From: an uncultured Fibrobacter sp. | GTDB lineage: Bacteria; Fibrobacterota; Fibrobacteria; Fibrobacterales; Fibrobacteraceae | Length of the DNA stretch: 36,917 bases | Direction: 5' to 3' | NCBI RefSeq assembly: GCF_937877005.1 | Contig: NZ_CALEFV010000274.1 | Coordinates: 1-36,917, forward strand | Shown: piece after piece, positions 7,951-15,775 of the stretch | Layout: every line of letters begins with the position of its first letter | Position numbering within the stretch: position 1 is the stretch's first letter | Position numbers and translations under genes: made by a program | The notes under the pieces: model-generated | Told to the model about the DNA's origin: nothing | What the model saw: the letters and a program-made list of their open reading frames with translations, nothing else | The model's database searches: none

Positions 7951-8020
7951 CATCTGTCTACAGAAAACAGACTGCAGTCTACTGTTTACTGACAACTGTC
8001 TACTGCGAACGCTTCGCGTT
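7951..8020. repeat. CTACTG-rich low-complexity palindromic segment and a small GC hairpin
   Basis: Degenerate copies of CTACTG/CTGTCTAC surround the perfect palindrome AGACTGCAGTCT. A hairpin GAACGC-TTC-GCGTTC follows at 8008-8022. There is no coding potential. It resembles slippage-derived intergenic repeat rather than a defined element. Confidence 0.5.
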
Positions 8021-8022
8021 CG

Positions 8023-8117
8023 GTGAGCAACAAAGCGACCGGTATTAACCGGTCGCGATTGCGAGAGGACTGGCTCCATGGTACGAACCTTGGAACATTA
8101 GCCAGTCCGGTCTAGTC
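8023..8117. ncRNA. Structured 95-nt unit, copy 1
   Basis: The unit begins GTGAGCAACAAAG and contains two hairpins. Hairpin A is GCGACCGG/CCGGTCGC (8035-8042 with 8049-8056), enclosed by GCAA/TTGC (8027-8030 with 8059-8062). Hairpin B is GGACTGGCT/AGCCAGTCC (8067-8075 with 8100-8108), with an inner stem CCATGGT/ACCTTGG (one mismatch). Copy 2 follows in tandem and preserves every stem with different bases. The orientation is uncertain: if minus, it forms the 3' untranslated region of ilvBN. I do not recognise it as a known family. Confidence 0.6.
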
Positions 8118-8212
8118 GTGAGCAACAAAGCCCTCGGGTGTTAACCGAGGGCGGTTGCGAGAGAATCGGCTCCAGAGTAAGGATTCTGTTGAATTTAGCC
8201 GATTCGGTCGTG
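8118..8212. ncRNA. Structured 95-nt unit, copy 2
   Basis: Repeats GTGAGCAACAAAG exactly, then hairpin A GCCCTCGG/CCGAGGGC (8130-8137 with 8145-8152) enclosed by GCAAC/GTTGC. Hairpin B is GAATCGGCT/AGCCGATTC (8163-8171 with 8197-8205), with inner stem CAGAGT/ATTCTG. Compared with copy 1, three pairs in stem A and three in stem B change on both sides, keeping the pairing. Linkers TTAACC, TTGCGAGAG, GGCTCC and TTAGCC are conserved. The unit ends exactly at the ilvN stop codon. Confidence 0.6.
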
Positions 8213-8710
8213 TTACGTTTGATCTTCGCCGCGGAGCATGATGACCTTACCCGTGCGAATGTATTCGACGATTTCGAACTTCTGCAACAGGCTCTTGAGC
8301 GTGTCGACCTTCTGGCTGTTTCCGGTGATCTGGATAATCATCGAAGTCGCGGTCATGTCCACGGTGTTGGCGTGGAAGTGGTCGCAAAGCTGCAGAATTT
8401 CGGTACGCTGGTCCGGAGTGCAACGCACCTTGATGAGTGCGAGTTCCTTTTCCACGGCGTCGGTATCGGTATGGTCCTTGGCCTGCACCACGTCCACGAG
8501 CTTTTCGAGCTGCTTGATAATCTGCATCAAGATCTCGGGATTGCCGTGAGCGATGATGTTCATGCGGCTAAAGTTCGGGTCGAGCGTGGGGGAGACCACC
8601 AGGGAATCGATGTTGTAACCACGGCGGGAGAACACGAGGGCGATGCGCACGAGCACGCCCGGGCGGTTTGCAACTAACAAACTAATAGAATGTGCTTTAT
8701 CCTTTAACAT
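8213..8710 (-). CDS. ilvN: Acetolactate synthase small (regulatory) subunit
   Basis: The regulatory subunit of acetohydroxyacid synthase, which binds IlvB, raises its activity and mediates valine feedback. 165 residues, the normal length for the IlvH/IlvN type. The N-terminal ACT domain is clear (SISLLVANRPGVLVRIALVF, then RRGYNIDSLVV), and the C-terminal domain follows (ALIKVRCTPDQR, EYIRTGKVIMLRG). The start at 8710 is fixed by AAGGAGAT, which overlaps the end of ilvB; the 11-bp gap implies translational coupling within one message. The stop abuts the tandem structured units. Confidence 0.95.
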   Translation of the reverse strand: MLKDKAHSISLLVANRPGVLVRIALVFSRRGYNIDSLVVSPTLDPNFSRMNIIAHGNPEILMQIIKQLEKLVDVVQAKDHTDTDAVEKELALIKVRCTPDQRTEILQLCDHFHANTVDMTATSMIIQITGNSQKVDTLKSLLQKFEIVEYIRTGKVIMLRGEDQT

Positions 8711-8721
8711 GGCTTATCTCC

Positions 8722-10440
8722 TTAGGTCGATCCCGTGGGCTTTTCAAGTTGAGTCTTCGGCTGTTCGGTAATCATGCTCGTAATCGGAGCACCGGCCGGA
8801 ATCATCGGGAACACGTTGTCTTCCTTTTCGCATTCGCAGTGGATGAGCACCGGGCCTTCGTTGTATTCCAGAGCCTTCTGGATCACGCGTTCGGCGTCGG
8901 CGCTACGCTTGATGCGCAGTCCGAGAATGCCGTAGGCTTCGGCGAGCTTCACGAAGTCGGGGTTGCCCTTCATGTCCACGCAGCTGTAACGCTTGTCGTA
9001 GAACATGTCCTGCCACTGGCGCACCATGCCCAGGTACTTGTTGTCCATCACGAAAATCTTGATGGGAAGCTTGTGGATGGCGGCCGTTGCAAGTTCTGCT
9101 TCGGTCATCTGGAAACCACCGTCACCGCAGAAGGTTACCACCGGCCAACCGGTCGTGTTGCCGAAAGCGGCGCCAATGCAAGACGGGAGGCCAAAGCCCA
9201 TGGTGCCTGCACCGCCACTGGAGTGGAGCTGGCGCGGATAATTGGTGTGGAAGAACTGAGCCACCCACATCTGGTGCTGGCCCACGTCAGTCGTGACGAT
9301 TGCCTTGCCCTGCGTGAGGTCGCTAACCGTCTGCACGATATGCTGCATACGGAGACCGCCCTGCTTCGGGTAGGTCAGCGGGAAACGTTTTTTCCAGGAC
9401 TGGCAAGTCTTCACCCATTCGGCGGTGTCGAGCTTACCCACGAGCGGCAGGAGCTGTTCCAGAACGAGCTTTGCGTCGCCGCACATGAACACGTCCGGCT
9501 GCAACACCTTGCCTTCTTCGGCGGGGTCGATGTCGATGTGCATCTTGATAGCGTCCTTGCAGAACACGTCAAGCTTACCGGTAATGCGGTCGTCCCAGCG
9601 GCTACCGATCGAAAGAATCAAGTCGCAATCGAGAACTGCCTTGTTGGCGTACACGGTGCCGTGCATGCCGAGCATGCCCAAAGAAAGTTCGTGGTCGGTC
9701 GGGAAGGTGCCGAGGCCGAGCAAGGTGCAGCACACGGGGGCGTTCAACTTTTCGGCGAGTTCCTTCACCTGGCGGCTAGCGCCCGAAATCATGGCGCCGT
9801 GGCCCACGAGCAAAAGCGGCTTCTTGGATTTCTTCAAGTATTCGGCGGCACGCTCCACACTTTCAGTAGAAGCGTAGCTCGGAATCCTGTAACCCGGAAG
9901 GTCCATCTTGTCGGTGAACGGAGCGGTGCAGGGGCCTGCAGTCACGTCCTTCGGCAAGTCAATCAGTACGGGGCCCGGACGGCCGCTGCGTGCAATGTGG
10001 AAGGCTTCCTTCATCACGCGCGGAAGGTCGTTGGAATCCTTCACCAAGTAAGAATGCTTCACGGCTGCAAAAGTCATACCGCTGGTATCGCATTCCTGGA
10101 AGGCGTCCTTACCCAGGTTCGGGGTAGTCGTCTGGGCGGCAAGAACCACGATCGGGCTAGAATCCATAAGGGCGGTGTAGATACCGGTAAAGGTGTTGGT
10201 AGCGCCCGGGCCGCTGGTGACAAGAGCGACGCCGACCTTGCCGGTCTGACGAGCGTAACCGTCGGCCATGTGGGTAGCACCCTGTTCGTGGCGGGTCAAC
10301 ACGACTTTAATATTGGAATCCAGAATGGCGTCGAACATCGGGATGGCCGATCCACCGGGATAACCGAAAATGGTATCAATTCCTTCGCGCTTGAGGCATT
10401 CGATAATCACCTCTGCGCCACTTAATGGAGAATTTGCCAT
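8722..10440 (-). CDS. ilvB: Acetolactate synthase large (catalytic) subunit
   Basis: The thiamine-diphosphate enzyme that condenses pyruvate to acetolactate (or with 2-oxobutyrate) at the start of branched-chain amino acid synthesis. 572 residues. Motifs: GYPGGSAIPMFDAI with the family's glycine-rich N-terminus, LTRHEQGATHMADGYAR (catalytic Glu), the FAD-domain VGHGAMISGA, and the ThDP-binding GDGGFQMTEAEL ending in NKYLGMVRQWQ. ATG 10440 is preferred because CAGGAAA lies at the right distance. An in-frame TTG at 10473 lies beyond the likely transcript 5' region and lacks a site. It is co-transcribed with ilvN from the promoter at 10487-10515. I see no branched-chain leader peptide. Confidence 0.96.
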   Translation of the reverse strand: MANSPLSGAEVIIECLKREGIDTIFGYPGGSAIPMFDAILDSNIKVVLTRHEQGATHMADGYARQTGKVGVALVTSGPGATNTFTGIYTALMDSSPIVVLAAQTTTPNLGKDAFQECDTSGMTFAAVKHSYLVKDSNDLPRVMKEAFHIARSGRPGPVLIDLPKDVTAGPCTAPFTDKMDLPGYRIPSYASTESVERAAEYLKKSKKPLLLVGHGAMISGASRQVKELAEKLNAPVCCTLLGLGTFPTDHELSLGMLGMHGTVYANKAVLDCDLILSIGSRWDDRITGKLDVFCKDAIKMHIDIDPAEEGKVLQPDVFMCGDAKLVLEQLLPLVGKLDTAEWVKTCQSWKKRFPLTYPKQGGLRMQHIVQTVSDLTQGKAIVTTDVGQHQMWVAQFFHTNYPRQLHSSGGAGTMGFGLPSCIGAAFGNTTGWPVVTFCGDGGFQMTEAELATAAIHKLPIKIFVMDNKYLGMVRQWQDMFYDKRYSCVDMKGNPDFVKLAEAYGILGLRIKRSADAERVIQKALEYNEGPVLIHCECEKEDNVFPMIPAGAPITSMITEQPKTQLEKPTGST

Positions 10441-10486
10441 ATAATTTCCTGTACTTAACGGGTTGTTGTTCAAAAAATATGGCAGA

Positions 10487-10515
10487 AATATAGAACGAAT
10501 GCCCTATAGTGGCAA
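10487..10515 (-). promoter_or_regulatory. Promoter of ilvBN
   Basis: On the minus strand TTGCCA (10510-10515), 17-bp spacer, TATATT (10487-10492) followed by TC. The leader would be about 40 nt and contains the CAGGAAA ribosome-binding site. Confidence 0.65.
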
Positions 10516-10791
10516 GAGGTGAAACCGTGAATGATGAAAATTAATGAGAATTTTTTTTAAAATGTGATTTTTTGTGTCTCGTATAGCCCGAAATTTGAGT
10601 GCTTTTTGACTGATTTTGAGAAAAAATGGTAATGTGTGCTTTGTAAATTGACTTGTTTTCTACTTGAATTTGACAAATTGTTGATTTTGTATAAAGTAAA
10701 TGTGTGGTATTTTTCGTTAAATTTGACTTGAGGGACGCTTTAAGAGGATGAAATTTGCCTCAAATTGTCATTTTTTTTGAAATTTTGTATT
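10516..10791. other. AT-rich intergenic stretch between ilvBN and thiD
   Basis: I find no gene. The stretch is very AT-rich with several TTGAC-like and TATAAA-like words. A weak stem-loop (TGAC + TTGAGG at 10724-10733 with CCTCAA + GTCA at 10758-10770) is followed by eight T on the plus strand (10771-10778), so a transcript started further upstream could terminate before thiD. I see no TPP-riboswitch consensus. Confidence 0.4.
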
Positions 10792-10820
10792 TTGAACGCG
10801 AATTTATATATAATTATACT
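10792..10820 (+). promoter_or_regulatory. Promoter of thiD
   Basis: TTGAAC (10792-10797), 17-bp spacer, TATACT (10815-10820). The predicted start near 10827 leaves a leader of about 24 nt before the ATG at 10851. Confidence 0.6.
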
Positions 10821-10850
10821 GAGTTGTTTGCATTACAGGTTTGGGATATT

Positions 10851-11591
10851 ATGGGTGAAAAACTGATTCACGCTTTGACGGTAGCGGGCTTTGACGGCTC
10901 TGCCGGAGCGGGCTTTATTTCTGATATCAAGACGATGGCGCATTTTGGCGTGTACGGCCAGGCAGTCTGTACGGCGCTCACGCAGCAGAACGAAGAAGAA
11001 TTCGTGGCGCCCGGCTGGGTCATCTGGGACCGCATCGAGGCGCAGCTCGAGACCCTTTTTAGAAAGCATACCTTCAAGTTCGTGAAAATTGGACTTGTGG
11101 AAAAGGCTCGCACTTTAAAACGCATTGTTGAATTTGTCCGCGAGAAATCTCCGGACGCATTCATTGTGTGGGACCCGATTGCAAGCGCATCGGCGGGTTT
11201 TCACTTTATGCGTGATGCCGAAAAATTCTTGCCGATTATGAAGTCAATTGACTTGGTGACGCCGAACCAGGATGAATTTGCCTACTTGGGTTTGGGACTT
11301 GCGGAATCCCGCGGCGAAATCCGTATGGGACATGATTTTGCGGTGCTACTAAAAGGTGGGCACGCCCGCGGCAAGGAATCGGTCGATACCTTGTGGTACA
11401 AAGATGAACAATACAAGTTCAGAAGTCCGCGCCTCCCCGGCAAAGGAAAGCACGGAACGGGTTGCGTGCTCAGTTCTGCAATCCTTGCAAATGTGGCGCT
11501 CGGCAAAGATGTTCCTACCGCCTGCGAAATCGCGAAGAACTACATGAACGAATACCTGCAAAGTGGGGAAGGGCGGCTGGGATTTGTTTGA
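10851..11591 (+). CDS. thiD: Hydroxymethylpyrimidine / phosphomethylpyrimidine kinase family protein
   Basis: ThiD phosphorylates HMP and HMP-phosphate for thiamine synthesis (ribokinase-like fold). 246 residues, slightly shorter than usual (about 265). Visible motifs: AGFDGSAGAGFISDIKTM near the N-terminus (family pattern AGxDxSGGAGxxADxKT), VWDPIASASAG, LVTPNQDEF, LLKGGHARG, and the ATP anion hole HGTGCVLSSAI with the catalytic Asp position occupied by Cys. That change at GTGC (instead of GTGD or GTGC in ThiD enzymes) is normal for this family. The start at 10851 fits the promoter and the conserved N-terminus; longer upstream starts run through the promoter. A pyridoxal kinase-like role is an alternative. 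Confidence 0.85.
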   Translation: MGEKLIHALTVAGFDGSAGAGFISDIKTMAHFGVYGQAVCTALTQQNEEEFVAPGWVIWDRIEAQLETLFRKHTFKFVKIGLVEKARTLKRIVEFVREKSPDAFIVWDPIASASAGFHFMRDAEKFLPIMKSIDLVTPNQDEFAYLGLGLAESRGEIRMGHDFAVLLKGGHARGKESVDTLWYKDEQYKFRSPRLPGKGKHGTGCVLSSAILANVALGKDVPTACEIAKNYMNEYLQSGEGRLGFV

Positions 11592-11620
11592 AATTTTTTC
11601 ACGGACTAGCGCGGATGTTC

Positions 11621-11657
11621 AGCCAGGATTTATATCCTGGCTTTGCTGTTTTTTTTG
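11621..11657 (+). terminator. Intrinsic terminator after thiD
   Basis: Perfect 8-bp stem AGCCAGGA/TCCTGGCT (11621-11628 with 11635-11642), 6-nt loop, then TTGCTGTTTTTTTT. Confidence 0.85.
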
Positions 11658-11750
11658 GTTTTTATATTCCAAGCTGGAGTGCAAAAATTGGCTAAAATTA
11701 TGTAAAACGATGTTTTTGAGCTATTTTTTAGATTATTTATATTCTAGTTG

Positions 11751-11779
11751 TTGCAAAATTTTGTGGATTAATGTATATT
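11751..11779 (+). promoter_or_regulatory. Promoter of the TIGR02147-FISUMP operon
   Basis: TTGCAA (11751-11756), exactly 17 bp, TATATT (11774-11779) followed by CG. The ATG at 11788 is only 8 bp past the -10, so the predicted transcript would have almost no leader. Confidence 0.65.
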
Positions 11780-11787
11780 CGTGACAG

Positions 11788-12645
11788 ATGAAACCTGTTA
11801 CTGAATATATGGATTATCGGGAGTATATCCGCGATTATTATACCGAACGCAAGGCTTTCGGTTTTTCGTGGAATGCCTTTGCCTCAAGTGCAGGGTTTTC
11901 GTCGCCGGTGTTTTTGCAGTATGTTTGCGAGGCTAAAAAGAACCTGAGCGAAAAAACGGCATCTCAGGTAGCGTCTGCCATGGGGTTGGTCGGTTACGAG
12001 ATGGATTTTTTTAAACTCCTGGTCGCCTATGGCAATGCGAAGGACGATAAATCGAAAAAGGCTGTACTGGGGCGAATTAGCGTTTTTGCTGAAACACATA
12101 GGGTGCGTGTAACTGGAGCCGATGAGTATGAGTTTTTCAAGTCATGGAAAAATTCTGTTGTCCGTGAAATTGCTCCGGCGCTTCCAGGAGCGACGCATAA
12201 ACAACTTTCGATCGCTAGCCGCCGTCGGATTCCGACTGCAGAAATAGCAAAGATCCTTGATTTTTTATTGCAGTCAGGTTATTTAGAAGTAGATGAAAAT
12301 GGGTGTTACCACCAGGTCAACCGTTCCTTGAAAATGAGCGGAGAGCAGAACACGATTCGAAAATCGGTGGCTCGCGACCTACAGCGACAAATGACCGAGC
12401 TTGCTCTTGATGCCCTTGAAAATGAAACGCCCGAAAATCGAAACATGACTGGGCTTATGTTGGGTATAACCCGCGATAAGTATGATCAGGTTGTTCAGGA
12501 ATTGGCCGAATGTCGCCGCCGTATTGTGGCGATAGCCGCATCTGACGATGCGACCGAAGAAGTTTATCGATTGAATATGCAGCTGTTTCCGCTGACCGAC
12601 ATCGGTTCTGTGAATTCAACTTCCACCAGCAGGAGGAAAAAATGA
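11788..12645 (+). CDS. TIGR02147 family protein
   Basis: A 285-residue protein matching the Fibrobacter paralogous family TIGR02147. It has the characteristic N-terminus YMDYREYIRDYYTERKAFGFSW, then AFASSAGFSSPVFLQYVCEAKKNLSE, which resembles a helix-turn-helix or lambda-repressor-like fold, and the C-terminal signature VYRLNMQLFPLTD. No signal peptide. The family function is unproven; a DNA-binding or regulatory role is inferred from the N-terminal helices and basic patches. The start follows a strong promoter with essentially no leader. Its last bases overlap the next start (ATGA at 12642-12645), and GGAGGAAAAA in its 3' end is the ribosome-binding site of the FISUMP gene, so the two are translationally coupled. 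Confidence 0.85.
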   Translation: MKPVTEYMDYREYIRDYYTERKAFGFSWNAFASSAGFSSPVFLQYVCEAKKNLSEKTASQVASAMGLVGYEMDFFKLLVAYGNAKDDKSKKAVLGRISVFAETHRVRVTGADEYEFFKSWKNSVVREIAPALPGATHKQLSIASRRRIPTAEIAKILDFLLQSGYLEVDENGCYHQVNRSLKMSGEQNTIRKSVARDLQRQMTELALDALENETPENRNMTGLMLGITRDKYDQVVQELAECRRRIVAIAASDDATEEVYRLNMQLFPLTDIGSVNSTSTSRRKK

Positions 12646-15600
12646 AAATTCAAACTAAAAAACAGGCCGTCATTGCAAGGGATGTCCCTTCGATGCAATC
12701 CATTGTCGCGATGTTTATTGCTGCATTACTCCTTGCTGCCTGTGGCGATGACAATAAAAATGCCGGTGGAACCGTCGAAGACGGCGAAGTTGTCGCTATC
12801 GTTGACAAGACGATTTCGGGGGTGTCGCAGAAGGGGCCGTTTGTGAATGGTTCCAGCGTGACTGTCCAGGAACTCAATGGCGAAACCCTTGCGCAAACGG
12901 GTGACAGCTACGAAGGTAAAATCAGGAATGACTTGGGTGAATTTTCGGTGAAGGTCTCAAAACTTGCTTCGCAGTACGCGCTTCTCAAGGCGAGTGGTTT
13001 CTACCGCAATGAAGTGACTGGTGAAAAGTCTAAAAGCCAGATTACCTTGTATGCTCTGACAGATTTGAGTGACCGCGACGAGGTAAATGTGAACCTGCTG
13101 ACACATTTGGCCTATGAGCGCGCTCTTTATTTGGCGAACGATGATTCCGTAAAGGTTGCTGCTGCTAAAAAGCAGTCCGAAGCCGAGGTTCTTAAGTCTT
13201 TCGCAATTGAGGGCGACTTTGGTGCCGCCGAAGATTTGAATATTTTTGGAGAAAGTGACGAAAGTGCAGCTCTCCTTGCTGTAAGTATCTTGATGCAGGG
13301 GGACTTGAACGAAGCGGACTTTAGTGAACGCTTGGCGAATTATGCTGCCGATATCGAAATCGACGGCAAATGGGATGACGATGAAATTGCGACGGACATT
13401 GCGGATTGGGCTAATGCGCAATGGCTTGGTTCTGGACTAACTAAAATTCGTGAAAATATCACTAAGTGGAATCGTTCTTCGGATGTGCCAGAATTTGAAA
13501 AATATGTCAATAATTTCTGGTGGCAAAATTATGGTCTCGGAACCTGCGATAAGAAACGCAAAGGAGAAGTGCTGAAGAACCAGAATAAGGCCAGCGTCAA
13601 TGCAGAAGAATATTATATCTGCAAATCTAAATCGTGGCAGGTCGCAAGCGATATTGAAAAGGATACTTACAAGTGGCTTGATCCGACTGCCAAGCGCACC
13701 GAAAAAGATGGTGATGTTCGTTATGGTGATGTGGTCAAGACCAACTGCTATGTTTTTGAAGATGGTGCTTGGCGCAGCGGCAATGCTAATGACTGTTCAT
13801 TGGATTTGCGCGGTTGTACAACACTCCGACAGAATACGGTGGGCTTGGGCTCTGATGATGTTTGGCATATTTGCGATAACAAAAAATGGAGGAATGCAAC
13901 TGATATCGAAAAGGATACCTCCGGCTGGCTGCCTGGCAGCGATGGCGACAGTAAGGTTGGCAATGTTAATTCAAATAATTGCTATGTATTCGAAAATAAT
14001 GTATGGCGTAGTGGAAACGAGAGCGACTGTTCCTTAAAGTTACGCGGATGTACGGCACTCCGCCAGGATACGGTAGGTTTGGGTTCTGATGATGTTTGGC
14101 ATATTTGCGATAACAAAAAGTGGAGGAATGCAACTGATATCGAAAAGGATACGGCCACATGGGGTGCGGGAACCTTTGATGGAGAAGTTCGTGCTGGACA
14201 AGTCGATTCGTCGAACTACTATATCTACGGAACATCGAATCATGCTTGGCGAATCGCCACAACACTTGAAAAGGATACATACGATTACATCAATAACATG
14301 GATTGGCTTGCAGGGACAGATGGCGAAATAAAGAAAGGCTCTGTGACAGGTTCCGTATATGTCTATGATGCTTCAAAATGGCGCGCTGCTGATGATGTTG
14401 AAAAGGTGCTTGGTGGTTGCGTTGCGGCTATTGCAGATTCGGTAGGTAAGGCTGGTTCGTCTTATTACATCTGTACGCCTAGAAAATGGGTGACTGCGAC
14501 GGCTTTACAGTATGATACATATAGAAGAAATTGTACTGAGTTTGGACAAATGATTCACGGCAATGTAAATCAGGAATATGCTTATTTCTGTTATGGAAAT
14601 GAATGGAAGTATTTTGTTGGCAATGAATCCATTCCCTATGGAAAATTGGTGGATGAACGCGATGGGGAAATTTATAGAACAGTTCAGATTGGAGGACAAA
14701 TATGGATGGCGGAAAATTTGAGCTATGCTGGTAGTGAATCTACTGTAGGCCTCATAGGAAAGAGCTGGTGCGACAACAATGATGTTGAAAATTGTAACGA
14801 GGCGGGACTTCTTTATTCTAGAAAAGAGTCAATTACAGTGTGTCCTGATGGATGGCGATTGCCAAGACAAACTGAATGGCATACTCTCATTGCTACGGTG
14901 GGAGGAAACGCTGTAGCAGGAAAAGTTTTAAAATCTAGGACTGGCTGGGATGAAAATGGGAATTTTGTTTTGGGTGGAGACGATACAGATGTCTTTGGTT
15001 TTTCCGCGTTAGTTGTTGGAAACGATAATGGTGATACATGGACATGGATGGAAGAAACAATCAATAAATTTTGGAGTTCCACACAAACCACCGGCGGACA
15101 ATACTATGAGGACTTGGATACTGACTATCCGAGGAGGGATTATTCTATGAGTGATATGAATGCATATGCGGTACGTTGTATCAGTGAACAAAGTGAGTAT
15201 TCTGGGACCTTAAAAGATTCGCGTGATGACCAAGTATACAAGACTATTATTATTGGTTCTCAGACATGGATGGCGGAAAACCTCAATTACGAAATGACCG
15301 GAAGTTATTGCCGTGAAGATAATGAAGATAATTGCATTGAGCGTGGTCGCCTTTACACTTGGAATGCAGCGATGGAGTCTTGTCCGAATGGTTGGCATTT
15401 GCCAACAGATAATGACCTTTTTATACTGAGTGATGACATTGCTAGTGGATATCGACCCGCTTTGTCCGAAGCGGATGCGGCAGGGTTCGCTGCACTTCCT
15501 GGTGGCGGCTACAGAGATGATAAAGGAAATTATTCTTATGACGAGGCTGCTTATTTTTGGGGTTCTGAAGAGGTGGATTCTCTCAAAGCACGGAGTTTTA

Positions 15601-15689
15601 ACAGCTACAATTATGGATTCCCCGGTCCCGATGAGTACAAAACTTATGGTTACTCCGTCCGCTGCGTGAAAGATGAGGAATCTCCCTAA
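12642..15689 (+). CDS. Lipoprotein with two FISUMP domains
   Basis: A 1015-residue surface or periplasmic lipoprotein. After a long N-region, a hydrophobic stretch ends in lipobox LLAAC. Residues about 50-280 form an N-terminal domain starting KTISGVSQKGPFVNGSSVTVQEL, as in Fibrobacter lipoproteins. Residues 368-523 carry two tandem 78-residue repeats (NCYVF...WRSGN...LRGCT.LRQ.TVGLGSDDVWHIC), followed by related degenerate W/Y-rich units to about 650. Two FISUMP domains follow, about 666-849 (RTVQIGGQIWMAENL, CPDGWRLPRQTEWH, YAVRC) and about 854-1012 (KTIIIGSQTWMAENLNY, CPNGWHLPTDNDL, YSVRC). The function is unknown; glycan or substrate surface binding is a guess. Strong GGAGG site. It ends in a shared terminator with typA. 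Confidence 0.92.
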   Translation: MKIQTKKQAVIARDVPSMQSIVAMFIAALLLAACGDDNKNAGGTVEDGEVVAIVDKTISGVSQKGPFVNGSSVTVQELNGETLAQTGDSYEGKIRNDLGEFSVKVSKLASQYALLKASGFYRNEVTGEKSKSQITLYALTDLSDRDEVNVNLLTHLAYERALYLANDDSVKVAAAKKQSEAEVLKSFAIEGDFGAAEDLNIFGESDESAALLAVSILMQGDLNEADFSERLANYAADIEIDGKWDDDEIATDIADWANAQWLGSGLTKIRENITKWNRSSDVPEFEKYVNNFWWQNYGLGTCDKKRKGEVLKNQNKASVNAEEYYICKSKSWQVASDIEKDTYKWLDPTAKRTEKDGDVRYGDVVKTNCYVFEDGAWRSGNANDCSLDLRGCTTLRQNTVGLGSDDVWHICDNKKWRNATDIEKDTSGWLPGSDGDSKVGNVNSNNCYVFENNVWRSGNESDCSLKLRGCTALRQDTVGLGSDDVWHICDNKKWRNATDIEKDTATWGAGTFDGEVRAGQVDSSNYYIYGTSNHAWRIATTLEKDTYDYINNMDWLAGTDGEIKKGSVTGSVYVYDASKWRAADDVEKVLGGCVAAIADSVGKAGSSYYICTPRKWVTATALQYDTYRRNCTEFGQMIHGNVNQEYAYFCYGNEWKYFVGNESIPYGKLVDERDGEIYRTVQIGGQIWMAENLSYAGSESTVGLIGKSWCDNNDVENCNEAGLLYSRKESITVCPDGWRLPRQTEWHTLIATVGGNAVAGKVLKSRTGWDENGNFVLGGDDTDVFGFSALVVGNDNGDTWTWMEETINKFWSSTQTTGGQYYEDLDTDYPRRDYSMSDMNAYAVRCISEQSEYSGTLKDSRDDQVYKTIIIGSQTWMAENLNYEMTGSYCREDNEDNCIERGRLYTWNAAMESCPNGWHLPTDNDLFILSDDIASGYRPALSEADAAGFAALPGGGYRDDKGNYSYDEAAYFWGSEEVDSLKARSFNSYNYGFPGPDEYKTYGYSVRCVKDEESP
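13743..14210 (+). repeat. Two tandem 234-bp coding repeats
   Basis: Copies at 13743-13976 and 13977-14210 encode 78-residue units. Within them a block of about 65 bp (from 13851 and from 14085) differs at a single base, while the flanks have diverged more. That suggests recent duplication with selection or gene conversion of the central block. Confidence 0.85.
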
Positions 15690-15717
15690 ATTAGTGTGTT
15701 GATATTTTAATATTGTA

Positions 15718-15748
15718 AATAAAGCCTCGCTAATGCGAGGCTTTATTT
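15718..15748. terminator. Bidirectional terminator between the FISUMP gene and typA
   Basis: AAATAAAGCCTCGC / GCGAGGCTTTATTT with a TAAT loop (15718-15748). The AT-rich stem base supplies T-runs on both strands. It lies between the convergent stops at 15689 and 15776. Confidence 0.85.
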
Positions 15749-15775
15749 AGTTTCAAATTCGACGTCAGAATTGAA

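Noticed and set aside
7951..8005. CTACTG-like repeats as a CRISPR array
   Set aside because: There are no equal-length repeats or spacers and no cas genes; degenerate low-complexity sequence.
8692..10425. 577-codon open frame antisense to ilvB
   Set aside because: Shadow of ilvB; no ribosome-binding site and no recognisable domain.
10748..10780. Ten-codon open frame ahead of thiD as a leader peptide
   Set aside because: It lies upstream of the best thiD promoter and carries no regulatory codon run.
10516..10850. TPP riboswitch before thiD
   Set aside because: The conserved CUGAGA and ACCUGAU...GGGA segments are absent.
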